Assembly: GCA_026929865.2 (NCBI GenBank)
Contig: CM049417.1
Span: 21,949,501-22,013,500 of the forward strand
Direction of reading: 5' to 3'
Origin: Hyperoplus lanceolatus
Taxonomy: Eukaryota; Chordata; Actinopteri; Uranoscopiformes; Ammodytidae
Length of the DNA stretch: 64,000 bases
Shown here piece by piece: positions 10,027 through 20,945 of this stretch. The notes under the pieces are model-generated. The model was not told the DNA's origin. It was given only the letters and a program-made list of their open reading frames with translations, and ran no database searches. A program made the translations under genes and the position numbers. The first letter of the stretch is position 1. The number at the start of each line of letters is the position of its first letter.

Positions 10027-12366
10027 GTTCAGTTCAGTTCAGTTTTATTTTTATTTTGTCATTGTTACAGGTAACAACGAAACTTTGTCAGAGCAAACAC
10101 AAAACAGGCATAACATTTTAGTTGTCCACCAATTACATTTACATAATTAATCTGATCTCCATGAATCAATCAATCACCCAGTATTTTACACATGGTAACT
10201 ACTCCTATATGTCATAAATCATAAATACCTCATAGACTCCCATAACCCATAAGGTGCTTGGTGCAATACATAAATAAATATATGCATCTGATGGTGGTAG
10301 GGTTGTTGAGTGTTATGCAGCGATGCGAAGTCCAGTTCATAGTAATATAGGTGTATGGGATGCAATTATGTCCAATGGGGAGTGGGGGGGCAGACAGTCC
10401 ATTTAGCAGCCTGACTGCCTGGGGGTATAGACTGTTGGCCAGCCTGCTAGTTTTGGCCCTGATGGACCTATATATTCTGCCAGATGGCATTGGTTGAAAC
10501 AGGTGGTGTGCTGGGTGTAGATTGTCCTGAAGGATGTTTTTTACTCGGTGCATGCAGCGGGAGGTGAACACAGTAGTGATGTCTGGTAGGATGGCACCAA
10601 TGATCTTCCCTGCGGCTCTCACCACTCTGTGTATGGCCTCCTTCTCTGCGCTGCTGCAGCCGGAAAACCACACCAGTAACCCATAGGTCAGCACACTCTC
10701 CACTGCACAGTGGTAGAAGTTGACCATGAGTCTCTGGGGCAGTCTGGACCATCTCAACTTCCTGAGGAAGTAAAGGCGTTGTTGGGCCTTCGCTGTGGCA
10801 GAGGCGATGTTTTTCCCCCACGACAGGTCCTCCGACACAATCACACCCAGAAACTTAAAACTATGGGCCCTCTCCTCCTCCTCATTCCCTATTAGGAGTG
10901 GGGAGTGGCTCAGTTGTCCGGTCTTACGGAAATCCACAATCATTTCCTTGTTTTTTTTGTGTTGAGGGCCAGGTTGTTGCTGCTGCACCATGCTGCCAGC
11001 AGTTGGACTCATCATTTCCGGTGATGAGACCGAGCATTGTTGTGTCGTTGGCAAATTTGATTACATGGGTGGATGGGGAGGAAGAGCTGCAGTCGTGTGT
11101 GAAAAGTGTGTAGAGGAGTGGACTGAGCACACAGCTCTGGGGGGCCCCGGTGTTGATGGTCAGAATTGAGGATGTGTGTTTGCCTACCCTTACATATTGT
11201 GTGCGGTTTGTTAGAAAGTCCAGTATCCAGTTGCATAATGTGGTGCTGAGTCCAATCCATGTAGTTTGTGTCGGAGTTTGTTTGGCAATATTGTGTTGAA
11301 TGCCGGGCTAAAATCAACAAAGGGAAGCCTTGCATATGTGCCCCTGTGCTCTAGGTGTTCTAGCACAGTGTGGATCGGGCCTTCTGGATATAGCAGGGGT
11401 GTAGGAGGAGTGAAATATGATCGGAGAGACCCAGGTGGGGGTACGCCTGAGCTCTGTATGCTTGTGATATGTTTGTATATACCTGATCGAGTATATTGTT
11501 CCCTCTGGTTGCACATTTCACATTGCGATGGAACGTGTGAAGTACAGTTTTTAAATTGGCATGATTGAAATCCCCCGCCACAATAAAGGTACTTTCGGGG
11601 CGTGCAACCAGACATTTGTGTATACAGTCATGAAGTTTTGTTAGCGCTAGCTTTGCATTGGCATCGGGCGGAATGTAAACAGCGCAGATGTAAACAACAC
11701 TGAATTCACAGGGTATGTAGAATGGTCGGCATTTAAGCAGCAGAAATTCAACGTCAGGGCAGCAAAGTTGTTCAATTACAGTGGTGTTTGTGCACCAAGA
11801 GTCGTTGATGTAAATGCACAAACCTCCCCCGGTCTTCTTACCCGAGTCTGCTGTCCAGTCAGCTCGGTAGTTAGTGCGGCCAGCAAGCTCGATAGCCGCC
11901 TCCGGGGTCACGCTGTCCAACCATGTTTCCGTGAAGATCAAGCTGTTGCAGTTGTCGATGTGTTTCTGTGTTGACAGTCGTAGTCGGATTTCATCCATCT
12001 TGTTCCGGATTGAGCGGGCATTCGATAAGAAGATGGTGGGAAGCGGAGTTTTGAATGGATAGGCTTTTAGCCTGGACCGCACTCCCCTGCGCTTGCCTCT
12101 CTTCTGTCGGCGCTCGCAGCTTCTCCTCCTCCGTCTCGCAGCCTCGGGAGTCCCGGGTGGTGATCTGGCAATCTCAGGGGGAATGAATATATCCACTGGA
12201 AGATGGTGTACTGCTCCGTTGTTAAGATCCAATAGTTTGTGGCGGCTGTATGTATGTGTCTCCATTTGAAAGCTGCGTACAATAAAACAAAGTGCTACCA
12301 AGACAACAAAAAATGTATGCCCACTGTGAGAGCTCCTAGCCGCTGCGACTCTGCGCGCCACCATGA
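10027..12366 (-). mobile_element. L2/CR1-type LINE with TGAAC-repeat tail, internally deleted
   Basis: Inserted in the left Tc1 half, splitting TAGGCA from AGACACACTT. The 3' end lies at 10027, with short TGAAC repeats as the tail (TTCAGTTCAGTTCAG on plus). The complement reads endonuclease then reverse transcriptase fragments. About half of the expected coding length is missing between the endonuclease and the RT palm (junction near 11380-11400). No intact ORF. Confidence 0.8.
10230..11395 (-). pseudogene. LINE reverse transcriptase fragments
   Basis: Three frames carry RT remains: palm motif A ([15 protein letters not shown], about 11290-11330), the [11 protein letters not shown] and [10 protein letters not shown] region (11040-11130), and the C-terminal thumb ([10 protein letters not shown]...HSFKFLGVIVSEDLSWGKN, YFLRKLRWSRLPQRLMV) in 10230-10960. 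The FADD box has become FAND, so the second catalytic Asp is lost as well as frame continuity. Confidence 0.8.
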
Positions 12367-12376
12367 CAAGACACAC
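11395..12376 (-). pseudogene. LINE endonuclease (APE type) fragment
   Basis: Open frame 11360-12376. Endonuclease motifs run from TIFLSNARSIRNKMDEI through SLIFTETWLDSVTPEAAIEL and GGGLCIYIN to STFIVAGDFNHANLK and HLGLSDHISLLLHP, with the conserved N, E, D/N and SDH residues visible. The N-terminal 100 codons are Arg-rich and less certain. Homology ends at about 11395, where the internal deletion joins it to the RT. Confidence 0.8.
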
Positions 12377-12402
12377 TTGTCTTTGTTCTCCTCACCTGGT
12401 TG

Positions 12403-12797
12403 CCGCCCCACACTCTTTTTTTTTTTTAAATTATCTTTATTTGGAGACACATTCGTATATGCAGTTTACAATCATATTGATGCAAAATATACACTGCTCC
12501 ATCCTTTTTTTTTTTTTTTAGAGACAATAAAGAGAACAAAAAGAACAGGGGGTGGTTTCAGTTTCAAAAATGTGGAATGAAATAAGTACAGAGGGGTTGT
12601 ATTTGAAAGCTAAAAAGAAAAACATACACATAAGTATAAATAAATAAAAAAAAAAAAAAAAATCAGATCAATCATACAAAAAAAGTTCGTTTTTGTGTAA
12701 TATATTTTTTCTATTTTTTTATTTTTTTAATTTGCTTGCTGGAGTCAGGAGAAAGTTATTTTCATTACAAATATATGTGGACCCGCCCCACACTCTT
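12403..12797 (-). mobile_element. Short retroposed insert (L1-type 3' end) with 15-bp target duplication
   Basis: The direct repeat CCGCCCCACACTCTT at 12403-12417 and 12783-12797 flanks a 365-bp insert. On the minus strand the insert ends CAAATAAAGATAATTTAAAA plus poly(A), i.e. a polyadenylation signal and tail. This is the signature of target-primed insertion of a 5'-truncated LINE or another processed transcript. The target is Tc1 sequence. Confidence 0.8.
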
Positions 12798-13114
12798 AAC
12801 ACCATCTGAACCAAATAAATGTATCTTGCTCTCATCAGACCACAGGACATGGTTGCAGCAATCCATGTCCGTAGTCTGCTTGTCTTCAGCAAACTTTTTG
12901 TGGGGTTTCTCGTGCATCATCTTTAGAATAGGCTTTCTTCTGGGACAACAGCCATGCAGACCAGTATGATGCAGTGTGTGGCGTATGGTCTGAGCACTGA
13001 CCCCTTCAAGCCCTTCAGCAATGGTGGGAGCACCCATACGTCTATTTTCCAAAGCCAACTTCTGTGTATGACGCTGACCATGTGCACTCAACCTCCGTAA
13101 ACTGGGCCGTAGGG
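12798..13114 (-). pseudogene. Tc1 transposase central fragment
   Basis: The minus frame reads LALENRRMGAPTIAEGLEG, TIRHTLHHTGLHGCCPRRKP, HEKPHKKFAEDKQT and HVLWSDESKIHLFGSDG. It includes the DES catalytic region (WSDESKIHLFG) of Tc1 transposases. At about 13114 the sequence flips to plus-strand transposase (DNDPKHTS-like). Confidence 0.85.
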
Positions 13115-13600
13115 CAGTATTGCAACATGATAACGACCCAAAACACATTTCCAAGACGACCAGTGGCTTGCTAAAAATACTGAGGGTAAAGGTTATGGCC
13201 TGGCCAAGCATGTCTCCGGGCCAGGGGCGGATCCACGGGTGGGCCTGGTTGGTACAGGCCCACCCAGATTGACAGTGGGCCCACCCAATCAGATTCATGA
13301 AAAAAAAAAAAATGTTTAATGGTCTTTTCTCATGAAAACGTTTATAATTTAAAATATTTACAGTAGCTACCAAAAAATAATGATATTCAGAAACCCCTCT
13401 CGTAGCCTACTCATTAGTTCTGTCCAGTGACGTCTTTACGCAACATCATGGTCGACGCAGACAGCGGATGGCGGTTTCGTGCACCATCAAATAGCACCCT
13501 CAATTAGCGATGGCTAAGCAGCTCATTACTGGAGGCTCTGGCCGGCTTTTCCGAAACCAGTGGACAAACGAAAATAGAAGCAGAGCAGCTCCTGCAGCAG

Positions 13601-14454
13601 ATGCAAACGAAAAAGTTTGTTTTCATGCTTGTGACTTTTTGCAAACTGTTTGAAAACAGCGATTTTGCCACCAAGGGCCTGCAGAGCTCAACACTTTGTG
13701 TGACAGACTGCATTTCACTGATTGAAACACTGAAAGCTACATATGCAACTTTCCACGAGGACTCGAAGGGTGACTTTGGTGACGTGCTCAAACTGACAGA
13801 AGAACTGATGGAAAAGCATGAGATAACTAACTGGGACGTGCTTGCTTCTCGTGAACGCAAGCTGCCTTCAAAGTTTCATGAGTCTGTTGTCACCACAACG
13901 CTGGGAAAAATGTCCACTGTCAAGAGCAATGATGACTTAAGGCGCTGTGGAACTGTATTCTTGACAGGCAGATCACCGAGTTAAACTGCCGCTTTATGGA
14001 CGACACGTATGGATTAATGAGAGCAGCGGCCGCTTTCGCACTTGGATCTGCCACTTTTGGCGAAAAAAACATTCTAAATGGTCCATGTGCACTGTATGGC
14101 ATTGAGATCGCAGATACTGAACAGGCTGTGTTCATTGAACACATCACACGGAAAATGGATCGGGAAAACTTTCCTACATTGATGGAAGTACTGGACAGCT
14201 GCCCTGCTGACATTTTCCCAAACATGAACAGTGTTTTAAGGACCATGATAACACTGCCTTCCACGTCCTGCAGCTTTGAGAGACTTTTCTCCGCAACAAA
14301 CAGGATCCAAACGCGCTTGAGATCATCCATGCTGACTGGACGCCTCAACAACTTGACACTTTTGTCTTTTGAAAGAGAACTCATTGACAGTTCGGATTAT
14401 GATGACATAATCAACTTTTTCAACTCGAAGCCTAGGAGACTCCGCCTTGTGTAG
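13601..14454 (+). pseudogene. hAT transposase remnant with dimerisation domain
   Basis: Two frames, 13601-13984 and 13996-14454. The second contains LPSTSCSFERLFSATNRIQT and RLNNLTLLSFERELIDS, the C-terminal hAT dimerisation motif, and ends NFFNSKPRRLRLV. The first (VTDCISLIETLKATYATFHED) is the mid-region of zinc-finger/hAT proteins. The catalytic core between them and the N-terminal zinc finger are missing or shifted. Non-functional. Confidence 0.8.
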
Positions 14455-15017
14455 ACGCTCCGGTAAGACTGGGTCTTTGTATTCTGGCCCACCATGGCAT
14501 TATTGCTGTTTCTGAAAGTTGTTTTCTGAATATTAATTAATTCGATTGATTCGTTTGATCCATATTCATGTTCGGGTTGTAGTCACTAGGCTATATAACG
14601 TGAGCTATGCAGTGTTGGATTTGTGTTTTTATTTTGTTATTATCCTACATCTGATCCGAGTCCGACAGGCTGGTAGGCCTATGTGATATGACATGAGTAT
14701 AAGGCATATTAAAATACTACAGATTTGCAAGTTCTCTCCTCTTCATAATTTTATATAGCTATAAGACTCCGTCTTGTGTAGAAGCTCCGGTTAGACAGGG
14801 TTTTTGTGTTCTGGCACGCCGTGGCATTATTGCTGTTTCTGAAAGTTTTCTTCTGAATATTAATTCATTCGATTCGTTTGATTCATATGATGTTCGGGTT
14901 GTAGTCACTATAACGTGAGCTACGCAGTGTTGGATTTGTGTTCTTATTATGTAATATTCTGACATGAGTAAAAGGCATATTAAAATGTAATACCGATCTG
15001 CATGTTCTCTCCACTTC
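14441..15017 (+). repeat. Tandem duplication downstream of hAT transposase
   Basis: 14441-14753 and 14765-15017 are two copies of a 250-310-bp unit. Shared strings include TGTGTAGA.GCTCCGG, GGCATTATTGCTGTTTCTG, TTCGGGTTGTAGTCACTA, GTGTTGGATTTGTGTT and GGCATATTAAAAT. The second copy is shorter. Both lie inside the hAT element. Confidence 0.85.
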
Positions 15018-15611
15018 TTGATTTCTTTATTTATATATATATATGGCTATGTATACGTGTTTGTTTAATCTTTGAAAAAAAACAAGGCCCATTCAGAATA
15101 TTCCTAGGCCCACCCACACATTAGGTTCTGAATCCGCGACTGCTCCAGACCTAAACCCTATTGAGCATCTTTGGGGCATCCTCAAACGGAGGGTGGAGGA
15201 GCGCAAGGTCTCTAATATCAACCAGCTCCGTGATGCTGTCATGAATGGAATAGGGTTTCAGTTGCAACCTGTGAAGCTATGGTGAACTACATGCCCAAGA
15301 GGGTTAAGGCAGTGCTGGAAAATAATGGTGGCCACACAACATATTGACACTTTGGGCCCAATTTGGAAATTTTTTCACTGTTATACAAGCTGTACACTGA
15401 CTACTTTACATTGTATCAAAGTGTCATTTATTCAGTGTTGTCCCATGGAAAGATATTATGAAATATTTGAAGAAATGTGAGGGGTGTACTCACTTTTGTG
15501 AGATACTGTATGTGTGTTATTCTTGTGCCAAAAAAAACTCCCCCAACTTGACCCCAATAGAAATATGAAAAAAATAAATTAATGCAAGTATTAAAAAAAA
15601 AAAAAACTTAC

Positions 15612-15644
15612 CGTACATTGAAAACCCATGAAAAGGGATTACAC
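15612..15644 (-). CDS. tbc1d19: tbc1d19 coding exon k (33-nt microexon, TBC Gln-finger position)
   Basis: 33 nt with acceptor TTTGAACAG and donor GTAAGT. It reads (G)VIPFHGFSMY(V), identical to the mammalian residues. It corresponds to TBC motif C, where active Rab-GAPs carry YxQG. Here the triplet is P-F-H before the conserved Gly, so the catalytic Gln is absent. Phase 1 in and out. It sits only 104 bp from the end of the Tc1 inverted dimer. Confidence 0.93.
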
Positions 15645-15829
15645 CTGTTCAAATGAGATTTTGTTAGTCAGTGCAGGAAATACACAGAGACATTTATAGC
15701 ATATGGATGTAGTTAAGCAACATATACTTTAGTCTTAGAACAAAATATCAACCAAAAATGCCTTAAATGCCTTTTTTTATGTTTCTTATATAAAAAAAAT
15801 AGACTTAGAATGTCAGGATGCAGGCTCAC

Positions 15830-15874
15830 CGTTGGGAGGATAAACAACGGCAACTTCCTCATCTCCAGCCTTTC
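15830..15874 (-). CDS. tbc1d19: tbc1d19 coding exon j (45-nt microexon)
   Basis: 45 nt with acceptor TGTCCAACAG and donor G|GTGAGC. It reads (G)KAGDEEVAVVYPPN(G), matching GKLGLEEYAVFYPPNG in the mammalian protein. Phase 1 in and out. Confidence 0.92.
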
Positions 15875-15967
15875 CTGTTGGACAGACACACAGACATCAT
15901 ACGACCGTTGTAAGGTTGTTTGTGTCAAGTGGCACTCCTGCCAGTTCTTGTGATGATGTGATGATAT

Positions 15968-15968
<1 letters not shown>

Positions 15969-16045
<77 letters not shown>
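15969..16045. repeat. (GT)n microsatellite
   Basis: About 76 bp of uninterrupted GT repeats, 95 bp upstream (gene sense) of exon 15830-15874. His/Thr-rich reading frames here are artefacts. Confidence 0.97.
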
Positions 16046-16046
<1 letters not shown>

Positions 16047-16516
16047 AACGTACAGACTCTCCTTGATAGACCCCATAGAAGAACAGCATTAGTTGCTGCT
16101 GAGTTCAAGAGCTATGACATAGACATTAACATTTAAAAAACATATCAAACAATTAACAATGACGGTAAATTTTAATATACACAATTTCAGACAGGTAAGA
16201 TCCTTCATGAATATTAATGTTGCTCGAATGTTTTTACACTCGATGATTTTTTCACATATCGAATACTGTATAACGACATGGTCACTCGCTGCTGGCGCAC
16301 AACACCAATATAATCTATTTTTAAAAAGGCCATACAAATCTTTCACAAAAAGCCATTTTCGTTTCACCATTGCATTGTTTTAGATAAACATAATTCATTA
16401 AATTTTCTTAACTTTGTTTATTTTAAAAGCGCATGTTTTATATATAAGATTTTGCACGGACTTGCTACTCCTCTGAAGGACTTTATTAAACTGAAGTCTG
16501 CGAGTGGGACTGGCAC

Positions 16517-17205
16517 TAGGGGTGGGAAAAAAAAATCGATTTTCCGATTAATATCGATTCTCTCTCGGACGATTCTGAATCGATTCAGAAAAGTTAATAA
16601 TCGATTTTTTTTTTTTTTTTTTTTGAAAATACTAAAGCTTCCTGCGCCATTGCGCATGCACACCACACATGTGCGAGTTGTTTCCAAAGTTGCTTCAAAA
16701 GGGCTGAGAGCGGCAAACCCATGACCTGCACCGGCTTTATCTCTGAATTCCAAGCCTTACTTTTTGTACAATGTGTTGAAATGACATAGAAAATAATAGA
16801 TAATAGAATAGAAATCCTATAGAAACAGGATTTATGAGATTAGAAATAAAATAAAACTGAATCGGTTTAGTTTTTACATACTTCCATATTGTGTTGAAAT
16901 GCAAGCTGCATTGATTATTGCACTGTTCATAGAAAGTCATATTTGTGACAAGAAAAGCTTTTCTCTTAATACAATATTAGAGAAGGCAATTCATCTGTTG
17001 ATTGTCTTTAATGATCATCACAAAAGTAGGAAGTAATTAGCAAACTCAGATGTGCATATAAATATATTTTTGAAATTCACACATGGGTATGTACATAAAA
17101 AATGTTTTGCATTGAGATGCACTGAAAATCGATTTTGAATCGAATCGTTGACCTCTGAATCGGTGTCGAATCGAATCGTGAGGTGTCAAGAGATTCCCAC
17201 CCCTA
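16517..17205. mobile_element. hAT MITE with 8-bp target duplication ACTGGCAC
   Basis: The 689-bp insert starts TAGGGGTGGGAAAA and ends TTCCCACCCCTA, flanked by ACTGGCAC at 16509-16516 and 17206-17213. Both ends contain clustered ATCGATT/GAATCGATT repeats. No coding potential. It splits the surrounding LINE codon sequence exactly at the duplication. Confidence 0.93.
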
Positions 17206-17282
17206 ACTGGCACCAGAGCCACAACCCGAGGAGACTGTGACGTCCCATACAGACGAACTACATTCGGACAAACTGTTCTGTC

Positions 17283-18078
17283 AGTCGTGGCCCCCAAGTC
17301 ACTGCTCAGGAAGGTTGGGGATCTTCTTCTGGAAGTGGATGGCTGCTCTATCACCCCATCCCCCGTAGTCCGCAACCTGGGTGTCATCCTTGACCCCACC
17401 CTGTCATTTCAGTCCCATATCAACAATGTTACAAAATCTGCATTTTACCAGCTGAGAAACATCACAAGACTCTCAGACTCAGTCACTGAAACCCTCATCC
17501 ACTGCTTCATCTCCACCCGCCTGGACTACTGTAATGCCATCCTCACAGGTCTCCCCTCCAAAACCTTGGACCGACTGTAATATGTTCAGGACTCAGCTGC
17601 CAGGGTTTTAACTGGCACTAAGCTCTGGCAGCACATCACCCCCACCCTGATGCAGCCCCACTGGTTACCAGTTAAGTCCCGGATCAAGTTCAAAATCCTC
17701 CTACTCACCTACAAGTCCCTGCATGCTCTGGCCCCCCGTTACCTCTCTGACCTCCTCCATCCTTACAAACCCCCTGCGGTCCCCCAGGTCCTCTGCTAAG
17801 GACCAGCTGGCAACCCCCCCGCACCAGACTCAAGACCTTTGGGGACAGGGCCTTTTGTGCGTCTGCCCCCACTCTGTGGAATCTGCTCCCCCTCCATATT
17901 CGCTGTGCCACTTCAGTGGAGTCCTTCAAGAAGCTGCTGAAGGTACACCTCTTCTCAGAGGCCTATGACCTCTAACCCGCCCCCACCCCCCTGTGTACAC
18001 AAACACTGTACTTCCCCCTTTTTTGTGAAGCAACCTTGGGTACCTTGAAAGGCGCTATATAAATTCAAATTATTATTA
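17283..18078 (+). mobile_element. 5'-truncated L2-type LINE fragment
   Basis: Encodes RT C-terminal sequence: VVRNLGVILDPTLSFQSHIN, FISTRLDYCNAILTGLPSKT (open frame 17287-17580), then HITPTLMQPHWLPVKSRIKF after a stop. The 3' tail TTGAAAGGCGCTATATAAATTC plus ATTATT is the classic L2/Maui-type 3' end. Inserted in the LINE at 16150-18358. Confidence 0.85.
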
Positions 18079-18358
18079 GTCAAAGTAACTAAATATTGGA
18101 ATATTCCCCCACTCACAATAAGAGACTCACAAAATTATTCAACCTTCAAAACACACCTGAAACAGTGGATAAAAGAAAACCAAGTCTCTGAACACCTTTA
18201 AACTCTTTTATTGTCTTGTGCCATTTGTGCCTTTGTATATGTATTCTATTTGTACTTTGTATTTCTCGGCCTGCCTAGGGACAGCAGATGTAAATTTTTA
18301 CAGCTGTAATTGTTACAGCTGTTCATTAATATGCATTGTCCCTAAAAAAAAAAAAAAA

Positions 18359-20591
18359 CATTGCCGCTTTGAGCGAGACTAGGCTCCTGGATGATGGATC
18401 CTTAACAGAGGAAGGGATGGGCTACACATTCTTTTGGAAAGGCTACTGTTATGGAAATAAATATTGTGTGAATGTATATCAGTGATTCTTGAGAAGCGGG
18501 ACAAAAGGCTGTCTTCCAATATTAACTGCTGTTATGTTTAAAAGTAAAAATATCTAAAATTGTAGATGTTATTAGGGATTAAGAATAGAAGGTCTGAAGC
18601 AGAATTATCTCCTTAAATTAAATTTTATCATTATTATGTCAAATACAGTATATGACACTTGTTATCTTCTTACGACGTCCAAAACATGTCTCCACAGAGA
18701 AGGGTTTAATCATTCATATGCAATAAAACCTATCAAAAATGTACTTTAATGATTAAAAATATATTTTTTCATCAAAAGCAACACTAAATAATCTCTCATA
18801 TCAACTAAAACTTTTTTTCCTACAACACATTCATGTTTTATAAGGTTTTGTAAGTGGTGGGACACTTTGTCACCACTGTCAGACAATCCATTAAAATGTA
18901 ATAAAATCAGGCAGAATAAGGGGCAGTTGTCAATATGAAGGACCCAGGGCTGTACAGTGCGACAGTTTTGATCGCATTTGCTACAGAAATTGATCACGTG
19001 TGATGATGAATACAAGCCCGCTCACACTAGTGCTAATGAGGAGAGGCTGTCTTTGAAACACAGAGGAGCGCTGCACAACACTGTTTAGAGGGCTCTACAT
19101 TAACACTGCGGGTAAATGAGTCTTAGGCAAGTAAGTTATTGAGTCCGCCCTCCACTTTGGCAGGTGAAAGATGTGTGCTCGGGATCTGTGCTGGTGCGGC
19201 GATTCTAGCGTCTAATAAACTTCACCAACGGTAATAACCGGAAGGACACGGCTCTCTGCTCTCTTTACATTACCGCGGTTAAGTGCGCCTTCACATGTTG
19301 CTAGCCAAACGTGATTCGACTATTATTTTGAAGCCGGTAAGAACAGGAAGTTAGCGCTTTACAGCACTGTAGTGCTCTAGCTTGAAAGGCAACTCATTCA
19401 GCTGCAGAGAGCAGTCAACTGTAGTCTATTTAAACAAAGTTTGAAATAACTTATTTCAAACTTTGTGTAAGTTACACAATAAGCCACTGAAAAACTTATT
19501 CACAGCAACCTATTTAATTTATCCTAAATTGTACCAATATGTATACTTATTTATTTAATAGGCTATGTTTAATGTTTTAAAGTTTGGTTTTAATTAACAG
19601 TTTTTAATTAATATAATAATTATATGTATATACAAAAAATATATAGATATAGATATTATTTTTATATCTTTATGGGGAGAAATAATTCTGAGTCAGCAAA
19701 AAATTGCAATTGGCAGGTTAGATTATTTTGCCTAAATTGCAATCAGTGCACCCCTATTCATTCTTCTATAATTATTACTGCACACACTAGGATATAATAT
19801 GAATTGAGAATCTCAAATGAGACCAAGATGACATGCTCAAAGGTAATTAGAGCGAAATGTAAGGGTTAAGGTTATGCAAGTTTTCGATCATTCTTTGTGT
19901 ACTACCAAATTTATTTTTGTGCTACTGAATTTTTTTGATTGCTAGCACCAGTGCTACCACCTAAAAAAATAAGCGACAGCCATGGAAGGACCTCTTGTCA
20001 CATTCTACCTCTGCAGAGTACATTAGAGTCAGACAGGCTCTGATAAGTGTTGTAGTTTTAGAATATTTTACATTCCAAATCTTGAAAGTCCTGCGTCACA
20101 ACCATGATATGTCAAAACCAACTTATAACTTCAGAAGAAGTCATTTGAAATGTTTTGGTAATTTTATTTTTCTGAAGCAGTTCATACTAGCACCTATCAT
20201 CAACAGAAAAAACAAATGTGTGCTATATAAACTCCATTTGTTTTGTTTTAGAAAGTTAAATATGTCAACACTGTCAGATGTCAACTCCGTCAGATTTCCT
20301 GTCTCACGGTGATGACTGGCCAATGACGGAGTTGACATTCAATGTGAAGGCTTCATATTTGGGTGGTTTTCAAGTTAATATAATTATATTAAATACAGAA
20401 ATAGGGTTTAGTTTTTTATAAGACTGTATTTCTGGAAACTCCACAATCTTCTTTCGTCATGGATGATTCTTAAAAAAGTACAGGATGATATACAAAATGA
20501 GGCAATTTAGTGTGATTCTGTTAGAGCAAGTCTGATTGAAAGACTAATGTGAATCTTGAATTAACGCTCAACCAATAATATGCTGTTATAA
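18359..20591. other. Intron with unassigned repeat material
   Basis: No exon. Near 19725-19757 the complement begins TAGGGGTGCACTGATTGCAA, a hAT MITE terminus, so part of 18985-19757 is probably a MITE. Around 20263-20340 the string TCAACTCCGTCAGAT or its complement occurs three times. No transposase seen. Confidence 0.4.
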
Positions 20592-20945
20592 AATCTTTAA
20601 CAGCAAACGAGACAATCAGTGCAAAGAAAGACGTTGTTATATAGTTTTTATTACTGTATTTGGTCTGGTCGCACACCCAGTCCGATTTTCGGTTTGCGCA
20701 TGCAGGCTCTATGGTCATTTATTCGTATTGGTTGCAGATTTCAGTGTAGCGCAGCAACGTGATTTGAGAAGCCTATCCCTCCAGTTGAGGGAAGGGGAGC
20801 GGTAGCCTTGTTTGAGACAGTTATTTGTCGTCATAATGACTGATAACGGGGCTGAACCGTCAAAGAAAAAAAGAAAATTCAATGAAGAAAAGCTAAAAGG
20901 GAGAGTGATAGATGGGCGGGAGGACGTGTACACAATTTCACGGGA
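20592..20945 (-). repeat. Inverted dispersed copy of the 1208-1568 repeat
   Basis: The complement matches 1208-1568 along almost its whole length (AACCGAAAATCGGACTGGGT, CAGCCCCGTTATCAGTCATT and intervening sequence), about 85-90% by eye. A short frame (KSDWVCDQTKYSNKNYI) occurs in both copies, so it may be transposase-derived. Family not identified. Confidence 0.75.

Larger units (their letters stand above)
13222..15142 (+). mobile_element. hAT element inserted in Tc1
   Basis: Termini are CAGGGGCGGATCCACGGGTG at left and the complement CAGTCGCGGATTCAGAACC at right. Flanks are CTCCGGGC (13214-13221) and CTCCAGAC (15143-15150), an 8-bp target duplication with two changes that matches the Tc1 target sequence. 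Length is 1.9 kb. It keeps only part of a transposase. Confidence 0.85.
13115..15350 (+). pseudogene. Second Tc1 transposase fragment, plus strand, split by hAT insertion
   Basis: 13115-13221 encodes a plus-strand copy of the NDPKH region through to WPSMSP, interrupted at 13222 by the hAT element. It resumes at 15143 (LNPIEHLWGILKRR, CEAMVNYMPKRVKAVLENN) with frame disruptions and ends about 15345. It is the inverted partner of 9619-9873. Confidence 0.8.
9374..15508. mobile_element. Tc1-like element in inverted-dimer form with nested insertions
   Basis: Both ends carry the same terminus, CAGTATCTCACAAAAGTGAG at 9374 and its complement ending at 15508, flanked by TA (9372-9373 and 15509-15510). 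The left half is read on the minus strand: transposase C-terminus at 9619-9873, N-terminal part at 12798-13114. At about 13115 the orientation flips and the right half is a plus-strand copy of the C-terminal half (13115-13221, then 15143-15350). So two 3' halves point outward and no 5' end remains. A LINE, a short L1-type insert and a hAT element are nested inside. Confidence 0.85.
16150..18358 (+). mobile_element. 5'-truncated CR1/jockey-type LINE, twice interrupted
   Basis: The surviving coding sequence is the RT C-terminal domain: NVARMFLHSMIFSHIEYCIT (from about 16205) and ACFIYKILHGLATPLKDF. It resumes after a hAT MITE as TTRGDC...YRRTTFGQTVLSV, then after a second LINE as YSTFKTHLKQWIKENQVSEHL. 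The 3' region has CCTAGGGACAGCAGATG...TGCATTGTCCCT and a poly(A) run ending near 18358. Non-functional. Confidence 0.7.

Noticed and set aside
14441..15017. CRISPR-like or satellite array
   Set aside because: Only two long imperfect copies inside a hAT element; no short regular repeats with spacers anywhere in this eukaryotic window.
15713..16108. 131-codon frame rich in His-Thr
   Set aside because: Read-through of the (GT)n microsatellite on the minus strand; only the 15830-15874 part is coding, in another phase.
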